Positions 8,811 through 18,444 are shown, counted from the first letter of the stretch. The stretch is 64,000 nucleotides of DNA from Mesorhizobium ventifaucium (GCF_935822925.1 NZ_CAKXZS010000023.1:372001-436000), one strand, 5' to 3'. Notes: generated from the sequence alone by a model not told the origin. Translations and numbers: made by a program.

Positions 8811-10376
8811 GTGAGTGCAAATCAGGACGACGCAAACCTGCTTGAGGTTCGTGGCCTTACCAAGACGTTCGGCACACTGACAGCGTGCGACCATGTCGAT
8901 CTCAGCGTCGCAAACGGCGAAATCCATGCGTTGCTCGGCGAGAACGGCGCCGGCAAGTCGACGCTCGTCAAAATGCTGTTCGGAACGCTGGAGCCCAATT
9001 CGGGCGAGATTTTCTGGAACGGCCGGGCGGTCACGATCACCAATCCCGGCTTTGCGAAGAAGCTTGGCATCGGCATGGTGTTCCAGCATTTTTCGCTGTT
9101 CGAGGCACTGACGGCGGCCGAGAACATCGCGCTGTCACTGGACGACGGTTCGCCGATCAGCACGATTGCCGCGAAGGCGAGGGCGCTTTCCTATAGCTAC
9201 GGCCTGCCGCTCGATCCGCAATCGCTGGTCGGCGACCTCTCGGTGGGTGAGCGACAGCGTATCGAGATCATCCGCTGTCTTCTGCAGACGCCGCAACTCA
9301 TCATTCTCGACGAGCCGACCTCGGTGCTGACGCCACAGGAAGCCGACAAGCTGTTCGAGACGCTCGAACGGCTGCGCTCGGAAGGAAAGTCCATCCTCTA
9401 CATTTCGCACCGGCTTGAAGAGGTCAAGCGTATCTGCGACCGGGCCACCGTGCTGCGCCACGGCAAGGTGGTTGGCCATTGCAATCCGCGCAAGGAAACC
9501 GCGGCATCGCTGGCCCGCATGATGGTCGGCAACGACGTGGAGGCCGTGGTGCGCGCACCGGCCCAGGGTATCGAGACCGCGCAGCCGCTGCTTGAAATCC
9601 GCGCGCTCAGCCGCAAGCCGGCAACGCCGTTCTCGATCCCGCTCAGAAACATCAACTTGACCGTACGCGCCGGCGAGGTGATCGGCATTGCAGGCGTCGC
9701 CGGCAACGGCCAGGGCGAGTTCTTCGAATCCGTTTCCGGCGAGGTGCCGCAGCAGGATGCCGCCTCGGTGCGCATCCGCGGCAAGGACGCCGGCGGCCTC
9801 AGCATCACCGGCAGGCGGCTGATGGGCGCTGCCTTCGTGCCGGAAGAGCGGCTCGGCCACGGCGCAGCACCCCGCATGAAGCTTTCGGAAAACCTGCTGC
9901 TGTCGCGTCATGCCACCGACGGCAAGGTGTTTGTCGGCGCCGGCGGAATGGTCAAAAGCGATGCGATCTATGCCGCTGCCCAACGCATCATCAAGGCGAT
10001 GGATGTGCGCAAGAGCGCTCCGGACCCCGAGGCGGCAGCGCTCTCAGGCGGCAATCTGCAGAAATTCATTGTCGGCCGCGAGCTCGACCGCAGGCCAAGC
10101 GTCATGGTCGTCAATCAGCCGACGTGGGGCGTCGACGCCGGTGCGGCCGCCCACATCCGGCAGACGCTGATCGAATTGGCGCGCAGCGGCTCGGCAGTGC
10201 TGGTCATCAGCCAGGATCTCGACGAATTGTTCGAGATATCCGACGCGATCGCGGTGATGCACAATGGCGAATTGTCGAAGCCCTTGCCGATCGTCGAGGC
10301 CACGTTCGAAAAGATCGGACTGCTGATGGGCGGGGCCGAGCCGGGCCACGCCGAACACGCTCTGGAGACGTCATGA
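8811..10376 (+). CDS. BMP-family ABC transporter, double ATP-binding protein
   Basis: A 521-residue fused ATPase with two nucleotide-binding domains, as in ribose/nucleoside importers. Domain 1 has Walker A GENGAGKST, signature LSVGERQRIEI and Walker B LIILDEPT. Domain 2 is degenerate, with GVAGNGQGEF in place of Walker A, signature LSGGNLQKFIVG and VMVVNQPTWGVD as Walker B; this asymmetry is normal for the family. GTG 8811 is selected because GGGAGG lies just upstream, although the frame is open from 8727. It couples by a four-base ATGA overlap to the first permease. Substrate is probably a purine nucleoside or base, by family. Confidence 0.92.
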   Translation: MSANQDDANLLEVRGLTKTFGTLTACDHVDLSVANGEIHALLGENGAGKSTLVKMLFGTLEPNSGEIFWNGRAVTITNPGFAKKLGIGMVFQHFSLFEALTAAENIALSLDDGSPISTIAAKARALSYSYGLPLDPQSLVGDLSVGERQRIEIIRCLLQTPQLIILDEPTSVLTPQEADKLFETLERLRSEGKSILYISHRLEEVKRICDRATVLRHGKVVGHCNPRKETAASLARMMVGNDVEAVVRAPAQGIETAQPLLEIRALSRKPATPFSIPLRNINLTVRAGEVIGIAGVAGNGQGEFFESVSGEVPQQDAASVRIRGKDAGGLSITGRRLMGAAFVPEERLGHGAAPRMKLSENLLLSRHATDGKVFVGAGGMVKSDAIYAAAQRIIKAMDVRKSAPDPEAAALSGGNLQKFIVGRELDRRPSVMVVNQPTWGVDAGAAAHIRQTLIELARSGSAVLVISQDLDELFEISDAIAVMHNGELSKPLPIVEATFEKIGLLMGGAEPGHAEHALETS

Positions 10377-11485
10377 TGCGCCTCGAACTCGTCAAACGGC
10401 CGCAGCGCTCGATGCTGTTCTCGGCGCTGTCGCCCTTCATTGCATTCGTGCTGACGATCATTGCCGGCGCCATCCTGTTCGCACTGCTTGGCGTCAATCC
10501 TGTGAAGGCGTTCCAAATTTACTTCCTCGAGCCTGTCAGCCAGGTCTGGCAGCTGCATGAACTGGCGATCAAGGCGGCACCGCTCATCCTGATCGGGGTC
10601 GGCCTGTCGGTTTGCTATAGAGCCAACATCTGGAACATCGGCGCGGAAGGCCAGTTCATCCTGGGCGGCATCGTCGGCTCGAGCATTCCGGTGCTGTTCC
10701 CGCAATTTGAGGGCCCTCTGGTGCTGCCGCTGATGCTGCTGTTCGGCATGGTCGGCGGTGCCGCCTACGCCGCCATTCCCGCCCTGCTCAAGGCGCGCTT
10801 CAACACCAACGAGATCCTGACCAGCCTGATGCTGGTCTATGTCGCGCAGCTGTTCCTCGACTGGCTGGTGCGCGGGCCGTGGCGCGATCCGAAGGGTTTC
10901 AATTTCCCGCAGACGATACAGTTCAACGACTCGGCGATATTGCCGGAACTGATGCCGGCCTCCGGCCGTGCCAATTGGGGTTTCGTGTTCGCGCTGGTCG
11001 CCGCGGTGCTGGTCTGGATCCTGATGAGCCGCATGCTGAAAGGCTTTGAGGTCCGCGTGCTCGGCTCAAGCCCCAGGGCAGGGCGCTTCGCCGGCTTCGG
11101 CATCAACCGGATGGTGTTCTTCGCCTTCATGCTGTCGGGGGCACTGGCCGGACTTGCCGGCATCTCGGAAGTCTCCGGCGCCATCGGCCAGCTGCAGCCG
11201 GTGATTTCGCCCGGCTACGGTTTTGCCGCCATCATCGTGGCGTTCCTCGGCCGGCTCAATCCATTAGGCATTGTCGCGGCGGGCCTGGTGCTGGCGCTGA
11301 CCTATCTCGGCGGCGAGGCGGTACAAAGCGCGCTCGGCATCTCCGACAAGGTGGCGCGCGTCTTCCAGGGCATGCTCCTGTTCTTCGTGCTCGGCTGCGA
11401 CACGCTCATTCACTACCGCATTCGTCTGATCGGCTTGGCTACGCCGACGCTTGAAGCCGCGCCGAAGCTGGAGGAGGCCCGCTGA
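10373..11485 (+). CDS. BMP-family ABC transporter permease 1
   Basis: A 370-residue inner-membrane permease of the BPD_transp_2 family. An N-terminal helix (PFIAFVLTIIAGAILFALLG) is followed by the family segment YRANIWNIGAEGQFILGG and the loop RFNTNEILTSLML, and by GGEAVQSALGISDKVARVFQGM near the C-terminus. It pairs with the next permease to form the channel. Its ATG lies inside the stop of the ATPase gene, and its own stop overlaps the next ATG (TGATG), so the three genes are tightly coupled. Confidence 0.92.
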   Translation: MMRLELVKRPQRSMLFSALSPFIAFVLTIIAGAILFALLGVNPVKAFQIYFLEPVSQVWQLHELAIKAAPLILIGVGLSVCYRANIWNIGAEGQFILGGIVGSSIPVLFPQFEGPLVLPLMLLFGMVGGAAYAAIPALLKARFNTNEILTSLMLVYVAQLFLDWLVRGPWRDPKGFNFPQTIQFNDSAILPELMPASGRANWGFVFALVAAVLVWILMSRMLKGFEVRVLGSSPRAGRFAGFGINRMVFFAFMLSGALAGLAGISEVSGAIGQLQPVISPGYGFAAIIVAFLGRLNPLGIVAAGLVLALTYLGGEAVQSALGISDKVARVFQGMLLFFVLGCDTLIHYRIRLIGLATPTLEAAPKLEEAR

Positions 11486-12405
11486 TGGACATCACCGTCA
11501 ACATTCTTTTGACCATCGCGACCGCGGCGACGCCTTTGCTGATCGCAGCGATCGGCGAGCTGGTGGTCGAACGTTCCGGCGTGCTCAACCTCGGTGTCGA
11601 AGGCATGATGATCATGGGCGCGGTCGGCGGTTTCGGCGCCGGCTATCTCACCGGATCGCCATGGATCGGGTTGTTGGCGGCGATCGCCCTGGGTGCGGTG
11701 TTTTCGCTGCTGTTCGCCGTCATGACATTGTCGCTGGCCACCAACCAGGTGGCGACCGGCCTGTCGCTGACATTGCTCGGCCTCGGCCTTTCCGGCATGA
11801 TGGGCACCAGCTTTGTCGGCCAGCCCGGCGCCAGGCTGCCAAACCTCGACATTCCCGGCCTGACAGCGATCCCCGTCATCGGCAGGTTGTTGTTCGGCCA
11901 GGACCCGATCTTCTACATCTCGATTGCATTGACCGTCGCCGTCATGTGGTTCCTGTTTAAGACCCGCACCGGACTGACGCTGCGCTCGATCGGCGACAGC
12001 CACACATCGGCCCATGCGCTTGGCATCAAGGTCATCCGCTACCGCTATCTGGCGGTGATCTTCGGCGGCGCCTGTGCCGGCCTTGCCGGAGGCCACCTGT
12101 CGCTGGTCTATACGCCGCAATGGGTAGAGAACATGACCGCCGGACGCGGTTGGATCGCGCTGGCGCTGGTCGTGTTCGCATCATGGCGGCCATGGCGGGT
12201 GCTGGCGGGCGCCTATATCTTCGGCGCGGTCTGGATCGGCCAGCTTCATGCACAGGCTTTTGGCATTCCGGTTCCCTCGCAACTGCTTTCTTCGTTGCCC
12301 TATCTGGCAACCATCGTGGTTCTCGTTCTAATCTCGCGCAACAAGCGTTTGACGATGATGAACACACCGGCTTCCTTGGGGCAGCCATTCGTTCCGGATC
12401 GTTGA
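11485..12405 (+). CDS. BMP-family ABC transporter permease 2
   Basis: A 306-residue permease, also BPD_transp_2, with about eight to ten helices. Characteristic stretches are GELVVERSGVLNLGVEGMMI near residue 25, the loop LATNQVATGLSLTLLGLGLS and GLTLRSIGDSHTSAHALGIK in the cytoplasmic loop. It forms the heterodimeric membrane channel with the upstream permease; start and stop positions are fixed by the one-base overlap with it. The binding-protein gene follows after ~50 bp. Confidence 0.92.
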   Translation: MDITVNILLTIATAATPLLIAAIGELVVERSGVLNLGVEGMMIMGAVGGFGAGYLTGSPWIGLLAAIALGAVFSLLFAVMTLSLATNQVATGLSLTLLGLGLSGMMGTSFVGQPGARLPNLDIPGLTAIPVIGRLLFGQDPIFYISIALTVAVMWFLFKTRTGLTLRSIGDSHTSAHALGIKVIRYRYLAVIFGGACAGLAGGHLSLVYTPQWVENMTAGRGWIALALVVFASWRPWRVLAGAYIFGAVWIGQLHAQAFGIPVPSQLLSSLPYLATIVVLVLISRNKRLTMMNTPASLGQPFVPDR

Positions 12406-12456
12406 CGATAAAAGACAAACGGGAAGCTCCAAGGCTTAACTCAGAGAGGTAACACG

Positions 12457-13524
12457 ATGAAAAAACTGCTTATTGCGCTGATGACCGCAGCGGCAGCATT
12501 GTCTGTGGCGGCGACCGCCGAAGCTCAGGAAAAGCTGAAAGCCTGCTGGGTTTACACCGGCCCGATCGGCGATTTCGGCTATTCGTACCAGCATGACCAG
12601 GGCCGCCTGGACGTGGAGAAGGCACTCGGCGACAAGGTCGAGACCGCTTATCTGGAGAACGTCTCCGAGGGTCCCGATGCCGATCGTGCCTTCGAGCGCC
12701 TGGCGCGCGAAGGATGCAAGATCATTTTCGGCACGTCCTTCGGCTTCATGGACCCCGAAGTGAAGGTCGCCAAAAAATTCCCCGACGTGATGTTCGAACA
12801 CGCGACCGGCTACAAGACGGCTGAAAATCTCGGCATCTACAACGCACGTTTCTACGAAGGCCGCTACATCCTCGGCCAGATCGCCGCCAAGCAGTCGAAG
12901 TCGGGCGTCGCCGGCTACATCGTTTCGTTCCCGATTCCCGAAGTGGTGATGGGTATCAATTCCTTCATGCTCGGCGCCCAGTCGATCAAGCCAGATTTCA
13001 AGGCGAAGATCGTCTGGATCAATTCATGGTTCGATCCGGGCAAGGAAGCCGATGCCGCCAAGGCTCTGTTCGACCAAGGTGCCGACATCATCGTCCAGCA
13101 CACCGACTCGACCGCTCCCCTGCAAGTCGCCGAAGAGCGCGGACTGCAGGGCTTCGGCCAGTCTTCGGACATGATCAAGTTCGCCCCCAAGGCGCAGCTG
13201 ACCTCGATCGTCGACGATTGGGGGCCGTATTATATCGGCCGGGTGAATGCTGCACTCGACGGCACATGGAAACCCGGCAATGTCTGGCTGGGCATCAAGG
13301 ACGGCGCCGTTAAGATGGCGCCTTACACCAACATGCCCGACGACGTGAAGGCGATGGCGGAAGCCACCGAGAAGAAGATTGTCGAAGGATGGAACCCGTT
13401 CACCGGGCCGATTGCCAAGCAGGACGGCACGCCGTGGCTGAAGGACGGCGAAGTCGCCGACGACCCTACGCTGCTCGGCATGAACTTCTACGTCAAGGGC
13501 GTTGACGACAAGCTGCCGCAGTAA
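12457..13524 (+). CDS. BMP-family substrate-binding protein
   Basis: A 355-residue periplasmic binding protein of the BMP (basic membrane protein/PnrA) family. The signal peptide MKKLLIALMTAAAALSVAATAEAQ is followed by ACWVYTGPIGDFGYSYQHDQ, the family ligand-site motif, and by GTSFGFMD and HTDSTAPLQVAEERG. BMP proteins bind purine nucleosides and related compounds; which one here is unknown. RBS AGAGAGG precedes the ATG. It is the last gene of the operon and is followed by a strong terminator. Having the binding protein at the distal end, behind a 50-bp gap, leaves room for extra internal expression. Confidence 0.93.
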   Translation: MKKLLIALMTAAAALSVAATAEAQEKLKACWVYTGPIGDFGYSYQHDQGRLDVEKALGDKVETAYLENVSEGPDADRAFERLAREGCKIIFGTSFGFMDPEVKVAKKFPDVMFEHATGYKTAENLGIYNARFYEGRYILGQIAAKQSKSGVAGYIVSFPIPEVVMGINSFMLGAQSIKPDFKAKIVWINSWFDPGKEADAAKALFDQGADIIVQHTDSTAPLQVAEERGLQGFGQSSDMIKFAPKAQLTSIVDDWGPYYIGRVNAALDGTWKPGNVWLGIKDGAVKMAPYTNMPDDVKAMAEATEKKIVEGWNPFTGPIAKQDGTPWLKDGEVADDPTLLGMNFYVKGVDDKLPQ

Positions 13525-13561
13525 GCGCAAGCCTTGGCTCGGCCGGCTTTCGCCGGCACAG

Positions 13562-13590
13562 GAGAGGGCGCCTTTGGCGCCCTCTCTTCA
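13562..13590 (+). terminator. Terminator of the BMP transporter operon
   Basis: A perfect 11-bp stem, GAGAGGGCGCC / GGCGCCCTCTC, with a TTT loop and a short T-rich tail (TTCAT), 38 bp after the binding-protein stop. Confidence 0.88.
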
Positions 13591-13643
13591 TCTGCAGAGC
13601 TTCGAAGATTAACTGCCCGGCTGCGAATCCCACTCACGAAAGT

Positions 13644-14963
13644 TCAGCGGGCGACTATCGTGTGAACGCCCGTCGGCAGCCTGATACGATCCGATGTGGG
13701 AGCGAGCGCCGGGCGCCGCCCCTCTGTCGTGATCTGCCATATCTCGACGGCGCCGCCAAGCGGCGCTTCCTCATTGCGGTAACGGTTCACACCAACGAAG
13801 AGCTTTTGTCCCGTGCGATCAAAAGCGAGTCCTTGCGGCAGCACGCCTGCGATCGGCCATTCGCCGTGCGGCGATAGCCGTCCTGCTTCAGTGTCCAGCT
13901 GATAGAGGCTGAGCGACGCGTGCTCCGTCCAGTCGCGCAAGCCATCTGGCTTACCGGTGCCGCGAAGATTGGACGTGACAAGAAAGCGGCCGTCGGGGCT
14001 GAAGGCGATCGTCTCGGCGCCCCAGCCACCAAGCGCGATGTGAGGCACGGTGTGCCTTGCTGCGTCGCCCGTCGTCCCGACATCGGCAAGCCGGACCGTG
14101 GTGAGAATGCCCTCCTGAACGCCATAGAAACCAGCCGTATCGATTCCCCATTGAACATCGGAGGTGATGTAGTAGCGGCCGTCTGGCGAAAAGCGGCCGA
14201 CAAAGGGGAACTTGTTCGTCTGGATGCGATTGCCCCAGGGACGAATAGCAGAAACCGTTCCGTCCTCTCCGCGCAGCACCTCGTAGAAGGCAACCTGACC
14301 ACGGTCGACGAGATTGATCCCGACATACCGGCCGCTTGGATGCCACTGCACCCAGGTCGCCTTCAATGGAATGAAACCCGTTGACGGCTCAAGACCGAGA
14401 CCGAAGCTGGACACTTGGCCGAACCGACCCTCCCTGACCGGAACGAAAGTGAGTTCGTGTTCGGCGTCGGCAGCAATTGCGGCGATGAGATCGCCAGCAG
14501 GATTGAGATGGATCGCCTGCGGCTGGATTCCGATCCGCACGCTGTCGACCACCGCCGAGTGGCCGCCATCGAACTGGAGCGATCGGATCGTGTCGCCTTG
14601 CTGCAACTCGTCGAGGCGGGTCGCCCGCTCGGAGCGTTGACGGAAGGTTTCGGCGACGAAAACGAACTGGCCATCCAGGGAGACGTCTAGTGCTCCGGGC
14701 GGCCCATAGGTCGAATTCGAAACCTTCGTCATCGCAACAGAGCGAGACCGCTCTGTCGGCGAGGTGATGATGGACAGCGTATCCCGATAGTGAGGATCTG
14801 GAGGCCCGAGCTCGCCCGTCTCGTAGACGGTCGGCACCATATCGACATCCGACAGCGCGAACACGGTCTCTCCGCGACTTTCGGCCGGCTGAGCGCTTGA
14901 GAGGTTCGGCATCAGGAATAGAACAACAGCAGCGAGAGAACAGCGTCGCATCAATGTCTCCAT
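13644..14963 (-). CDS. Secreted beta-propeller protein (lactonase/WD40-like)
   Basis: A 439-residue protein with an N-terminal signal peptide (METLMRRCSLAAVVLFLMPNLSSAQ) and repeated blade-like segments: SLDGQFVFVAETFRQ, NPAGDLIAAIAADAE, HPSGRYVGINLVD, SPDGRYYITSDV, SPDGRFLVTSNL and LAFDRTGQKLFVGVNRY. The regular DG(R/Q)(Y/F)(L/V) pattern supports a six- or seven-bladed propeller like 6-phosphogluconolactonase-type proteins; the catalytic role is unknown. It is transcribed divergently from a broken LysR gene ~100 bp away, which probably once regulated it. Confidence 0.82.
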   Translation of the reverse strand: METLMRRCSLAAVVLFLMPNLSSAQPAESRGETVFALSDVDMVPTVYETGELGPPDPHYRDTLSIITSPTERSRSVAMTKVSNSTYGPPGALDVSLDGQFVFVAETFRQRSERATRLDELQQGDTIRSLQFDGGHSAVVDSVRIGIQPQAIHLNPAGDLIAAIAADAEHELTFVPVREGRFGQVSSFGLGLEPSTGFIPLKATWVQWHPSGRYVGINLVDRGQVAFYEVLRGEDGTVSAIRPWGNRIQTNKFPFVGRFSPDGRYYITSDVQWGIDTAGFYGVQEGILTTVRLADVGTTGDAARHTVPHIALGGWGAETIAFSPDGRFLVTSNLRGTGKPDGLRDWTEHASLSLYQLDTEAGRLSPHGEWPIAGVLPQGLAFDRTGQKLFVGVNRYRNEEAPLGGAVEIWQITTEGRRPALAPTSDRIRLPTGVHTIVAR

Positions 14964-15005
14964 ATTGATTGAAGGGCGCCTATGTTCGGGGTTCGCTTAC
15001 AGTCG

Positions 15006-15021
15006 TCAAATCGATATTTGA
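15006..15021. promoter_or_regulatory. Perfect 16-bp palindrome, candidate LysR operator
   Basis: TCAAATCGATATTTGA is a perfect palindrome in the ~100-bp gap between the divergent beta-propeller and LysR genes, the classical place for a LysR-type binding site. The assignment is by position and symmetry only. Confidence 0.5.
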
Positions 15022-15064
15022 CATCTCAATATTCCTCTCAGTAATAAGAGCTCGGAGGTCCAGC

Positions 15065-15971
15065 ATGAATCTGGCTTCGATCGATCTGAACCTGCTTGTC
15101 GCCTTCGACGCTCTGCTCAGTGAAGGCAGCGTGAGCGGGGCGGCGGCCCGTATCGGGCTGAGCCAGCCAGCGATGAGCAAGCGCCTCGCCCATCTGCGTC
15201 GGCTCTTCGCCGATGATCTCTTCGTCCGTCATGCCGATGGCGTGCGGCCGACCGAAAAGGCGCTCGACCTCGCCGATCCGATCCGGGCCGCGCTACGCCA
15301 GATCCAGGATGCGCTGGGTGGGTTCGGCCAGTTCTCGCCGGAGCGATGGGGTCGCATCTTCAGGATCGCGACCACCGATCACATCGCGGCGACTTTGATG
15401 CCCATGCTGCGCTCCGTTCAGCGGCGCCGAGAATGTCGATCGTCCTGCGCAGCCTACACCGACAGGAAATCGTCGATTGTCTCGACAAGGGCTCGATAGA
15501 CCTTGCGGTCACTATCCTGCCCGATGCGCCGACGACGATCAAACGTGCATCACTCTTCCACGTGAACTGGCTATCGATCGTCTCGGCCGAGCATCCTGAG
15601 ATCCGCGACGCGATGACGCTCGAACTCTTTCTTAAGTATCCGCACTTGCTGGTCACTCATGTCGGCGATCTGAAGGGCCACATTGATCGCCTTCTGGACG
15701 ACCGCGGCCTGAAGCGGACCGTAGCAAAGCAATGAGCCTGCCTTATGCGCTCGCCGTGCCGGCGATCATCGCCCAGACGGACATGATCTGCACCTTGTCG
15801 GCAAACGTGATCCGGCTGACGAATTGGCCGCGCGTGCGCTCATTTCCGCTGCCCTTCGATTACATCGGTTATAAGGAAACTCTGCTATGGCATCGGAGGA
15901 ACGACAGCGACCCCGGTCACGCCTGGCTCAGGCGGATGCTTATCCGTGCAAGCGAAACAGTCACGTCCTAA
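15065..15971 (+). pseudogene. LysR-family regulator, two frameshifts
   Basis: The N-terminal winged helix is complete: MNLASIDLNLLVAFDALLSE...GAAARIGLSQPAMSKRLAHL. After HIAATLMPMLRS (about 15415) the protein continues in the next frame as APRMSIVLRSLHRQEIVDCL through DRGLKRTVAKQ and a stop; near 15730 it continues in the third frame as MSLPYALAVPAIIAQTDMIC to the end. The three pieces together make a full ~300-residue LysR regulator, so two indels have broken it. Only the DNA-binding domain would be made, without its effector domain. The adjacent beta-propeller gene is intact. Confidence 0.88.
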
Positions 15972-16097
15972 AAGCGCGTCGCGTTTGACCGGCCTCACGC
16001 GACGCGCTTTAGGTTGTTGTTTTATGCATGTCGTTATCGCAAAACCGCTGCACACCCTCGGGTCAGGCCCGAGGGCATGCTTTTGAGCGACATGCAT
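15971..16097 (-). repeat. Palindromic intergenic repeat, family A (copy 1)
   Basis: The element holds an AAAGCGCGTCGCG...CGCGACGCGCTTT hairpin, a conserved middle (AAAACCGCTGCACACCCTCG in this orientation) and ends in ATGCAT. It recurs inverted at 25010-25142, with the same order of blocks. It begins at the stop codon of the LysR pseudogene. Such elements are common between rhizobial genes and may shape mRNA ends. Confidence 0.8.
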
Positions 16098-16202
16098 TAG
16101 AGCGCTTTGCGTTTTGGTCGAACCAAAACCGCGCTCTAACTCTCTATTTTAGCGCATTTTGTCGGACGCCAACGAAGACGTTTGGCTGCAAAATGCTCTA
16201 GC
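16098..16202. repeat. Second palindromic intergenic element
   Basis: Directly abuts the family A repeat. It contains AGAGCG...CGCTCT around a TTTTGGT/ACCAAAA stem, then a second arm pair TAGCGCATTTTG...CAAAATGCTCTA. It has no coding potential and sits beyond the 3' end of rimO. Confidence 0.65.
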
Positions 16203-16228
16203 AGAAGGGGTCTTCACCCCGCCGGCGG

Positions 16229-17542
16229 TCAGACCGCCGAGCCGTAGAGATCGTAGGCGTCGGCACGGTCGATCTTGACGGTGACGACATCGCCGGCACG
16301 CAATGGGCGCCGCGACTGGATATGCACCGAGCCGTCGATTTCGGGTGCGTCGTACTTGGTGCGGCCCTTCGCCGAGGTGCCATGGGCCTCGTCGATCAGC
16401 ACTGGCAGACGCTTGCCGACCTTCCTGGCGAGCTGCGTCGCCGAGATCTTCTGCTGACGCTGCATGAAACGGTGCCAGCGCGCCTCCTTGATTTCCTGCG
16501 GTACCTGTTCGAGGCCGAGGTCGTTGGAGCGGGCGCCCCTGACCGGCTCGTATTTGAAACAGCCGGCGCGATCGATCCTGGCTTCGTCCAGCCAGTCGAG
16601 CAGCATCTCGAAATCGTCGTCCGTCTCGCCGGGGAAGCCGACGATGAAGGTGGAGCGGATCGCCAGATCCGGACAGATTTCGCGCCAGCCGCGAATACGG
16701 TCGAGCGTCTTTTCGCCATGGGCGGGCCGGCGCATGTTCTTCAGCACTCGCGGCGAGGCGTGCTGGAACGGGATGTCCAGATAGGGAAGGATCTTTCCTT
16801 CGGCCATCAGCGGGATGACATCGGCGACATGCGGGTAGGGGTAGACGTAGTGCATGCGTACCCAGACGCCGAGCTTGCCGAGTTCCTCCGACAGATCGAG
16901 GAATTTGGCCCGCACTTCGCGATCGCCGAACATGCTGGCCTGGTACTTGATATCGATGCCGTAGGCGCTGGTGTCCTGCGAGATGACCAGGATTTCCTTG
17001 ACGCCGGCCTTGGCCAGTTTCTCGGCCTCACGTAGCACGTCGGCCGCCGGCCGCGAGACGAGATCGCCGCGCAGCGCCGGGATGATGCAGAAGGTGCAGC
17101 GGTTGTTGCAGCCCTCCGAAATCTTGAGATAGGCATAGTGGCGCGGCGTGAGCTTGACGCCTTGCGACGGCAAAAGGTCGACATAGGGATCGTGGCTCGG
17201 GGGCGCGGCCTGATGCACCGCAGCCATCACGCTCTCGTAGGCCTGCGGACCGGTGATGGCGAGAACGTTGGGATGCTTTTCGCGGATGACGTCAGGTTCG
17301 GCGCCGAGACAGCCGGTGACGATGACCCTGCCGTTCTCCGAAAGGGCGGAGCCGATGGCATTGAGCGATTCGTCGCGAGCCGAATCGAGAAAGCCGCAGG
17401 TGTTGACGACGACCAGATCGGCGCCGTCATGCTTGCGCGCGATCTCATAGCCCTCGGCGCGCAGGCGGGTGATGATGCGCTCCGAATCCACCAGGGCTTT
17501 GGGGCATCCAAGGCTGACGAAACTGACGCGAGGGACAGACAT
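16229..17542 (-). CDS. rimO: Ribosomal protein S12 methylthiotransferase RimO
   Basis: A 437-residue radical-SAM enzyme that adds a methylthio group to the conserved Asp of ribosomal protein S12. The N-terminal UPF0004 domain supplies three cluster cysteines (SLGCPKA Cys13, VVNTCGF Cys48, VTGCLGA Cys77). The radical-SAM motif is CNNRCTFC at residues 144-151, and a TRAM domain ends the protein (KYDAPEIDGSVHI...AGDVVTVKI). ATG 17542 gives the standard MSVPRVSFVSLGCPKA start; the frame is open further upstream but not conserved. Sequence is complete with no missing ligands. Confidence 0.96.
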   Translation of the reverse strand: MSVPRVSFVSLGCPKALVDSERIITRLRAEGYEIARKHDGADLVVVNTCGFLDSARDESLNAIGSALSENGRVIVTGCLGAEPDVIREKHPNVLAITGPQAYESVMAAVHQAAPPSHDPYVDLLPSQGVKLTPRHYAYLKISEGCNNRCTFCIIPALRGDLVSRPAADVLREAEKLAKAGVKEILVISQDTSAYGIDIKYQASMFGDREVRAKFLDLSEELGKLGVWVRMHYVYPYPHVADVIPLMAEGKILPYLDIPFQHASPRVLKNMRRPAHGEKTLDRIRGWREICPDLAIRSTFIVGFPGETDDDFEMLLDWLDEARIDRAGCFKYEPVRGARSNDLGLEQVPQEIKEARWHRFMQRQQKISATQLARKVGKRLPVLIDEAHGTSAKGRTKYDAPEIDGSVHIQSRRPLRAGDVVTVKIDRADAYDLYGSAV

Positions 17543-17709
17543 GTGCGGTTTCCAATGGACGCGGGCCGGAAACCCTGAGGCCCGGCCCGGAAGTCTCGAT
17601 GCATGTTGATCTTTTGAGCTTTCGCGGAAGCTCAATTTGCACGGCGCAATAGCATAGTTCCGCAATCAAGCAAACCGAGGAATGGCTTGGCGCCGCTCGG
17701 GCGGACCTG

Positions 17710-17760
17710 CACTGCTAAGGTTCCCGGCACTGCTAAGGTTTCCCTGCTCTGCTAAGGTTC
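17710..17760 (-). repeat. Tandem repeat at the 3' end of the TerC gene
   Basis: Three copies of a CTGCTAAGGTT-centred unit with 18-19 bp spacing. Read on the minus strand, the first copy contains the TerC stop (GAACCTTAG) and the other two are downstream duplicates of it, so extra stop-like AACCTTAGCAG copies trail the gene. Confidence 0.8.
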
Positions 17761-18444
17761 AATGACCGCCCGGCCGAACCAGGGCGCCAGGAACGCAAAC
17801 TGTTCGGGGAACTGCTGCACAGCACCATCCAGAAGCATCTTCACGGCGACGTAGAAAATGATCACCAGGCCGATATAGGCGATCCAGCGGTACTTATGCA
17901 GGAGGCGAGCGACAAACGAAGCGGCGAAGCCCATCAGCGCAATCGACAGCGCCAAACCGATGATCAGGACCGTCGGGTGGTCCATCGCCGCGCCGGCGAC
18001 TGCAAGGACGTTGTCGAGAGACATCGAAACGTCGGCAATGACGATCTGCCAGGCTGCCTGTGCGAAGGTCTTGCGTGGTCCTTTGCCGCCAATCGTCCCG
18101 CTTTTGTCGTAATCGACATTCGACAACGATTCCGTCGCGTCATGTTCCTGCTCGTAGCTGACACGCAACTCGCGCCACATCTTCCAGCACACCCAAAGCA
18201 GCAGCAGGCCGCCGGCTATCAGGAGAATGGGGCCGATGGTGAGGAGCCACTGTGTGATCAGGGCGAAGAAGATGCGAAGCACGGTGGCCGCCGCAATGCC
18301 GACGAGAATCGCCTTCTTGCGCTGATCCGACGGCAGGCCTGCCGCGGCAAGGCCGATGACGATGGCATTGTCGCCGGCAAGCACAAGGTCGATGGCAATG
18401 ACCTGGAGCAGGGCCGCGAGGCCAGCGGCGGTAAAAATTTCCAT
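17752..18444 (-). CDS. TerC-family integral membrane protein
   Basis: A 230-residue membrane protein of the TerC/YjbE family, with about seven helices and the two acidic family motifs: VLAGDNAIVIGLAAAGL near residue 22 and SMSLDNVLAVAGAA near residue 140. Many TerC proteins export manganese or help load metal into secreted proteins. A charged cytoplasmic loop (YEQEHDATESLSNVDYDKSG) separates the halves. The ATG at 18444 follows AGGAAATTCCAGCTG. I looked for a yybP-ykoY manganese riboswitch upstream and did not recognise one. Confidence 0.88.
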   Translation of the reverse strand: MEIFTAAGLAALLQVIAIDLVLAGDNAIVIGLAAAGLPSDQRKKAILVGIAAATVLRIFFALITQWLLTIGPILLIAGGLLLLWVCWKMWRELRVSYEQEHDATESLSNVDYDKSGTIGGKGPRKTFAQAAWQIVIADVSMSLDNVLAVAGAAMDHPTVLIIGLALSIALMGFAASFVARLLHKYRWIAYIGLVIIFYVAVKMLLDGAVQQFPEQFAFLAPWFGRAVIEP

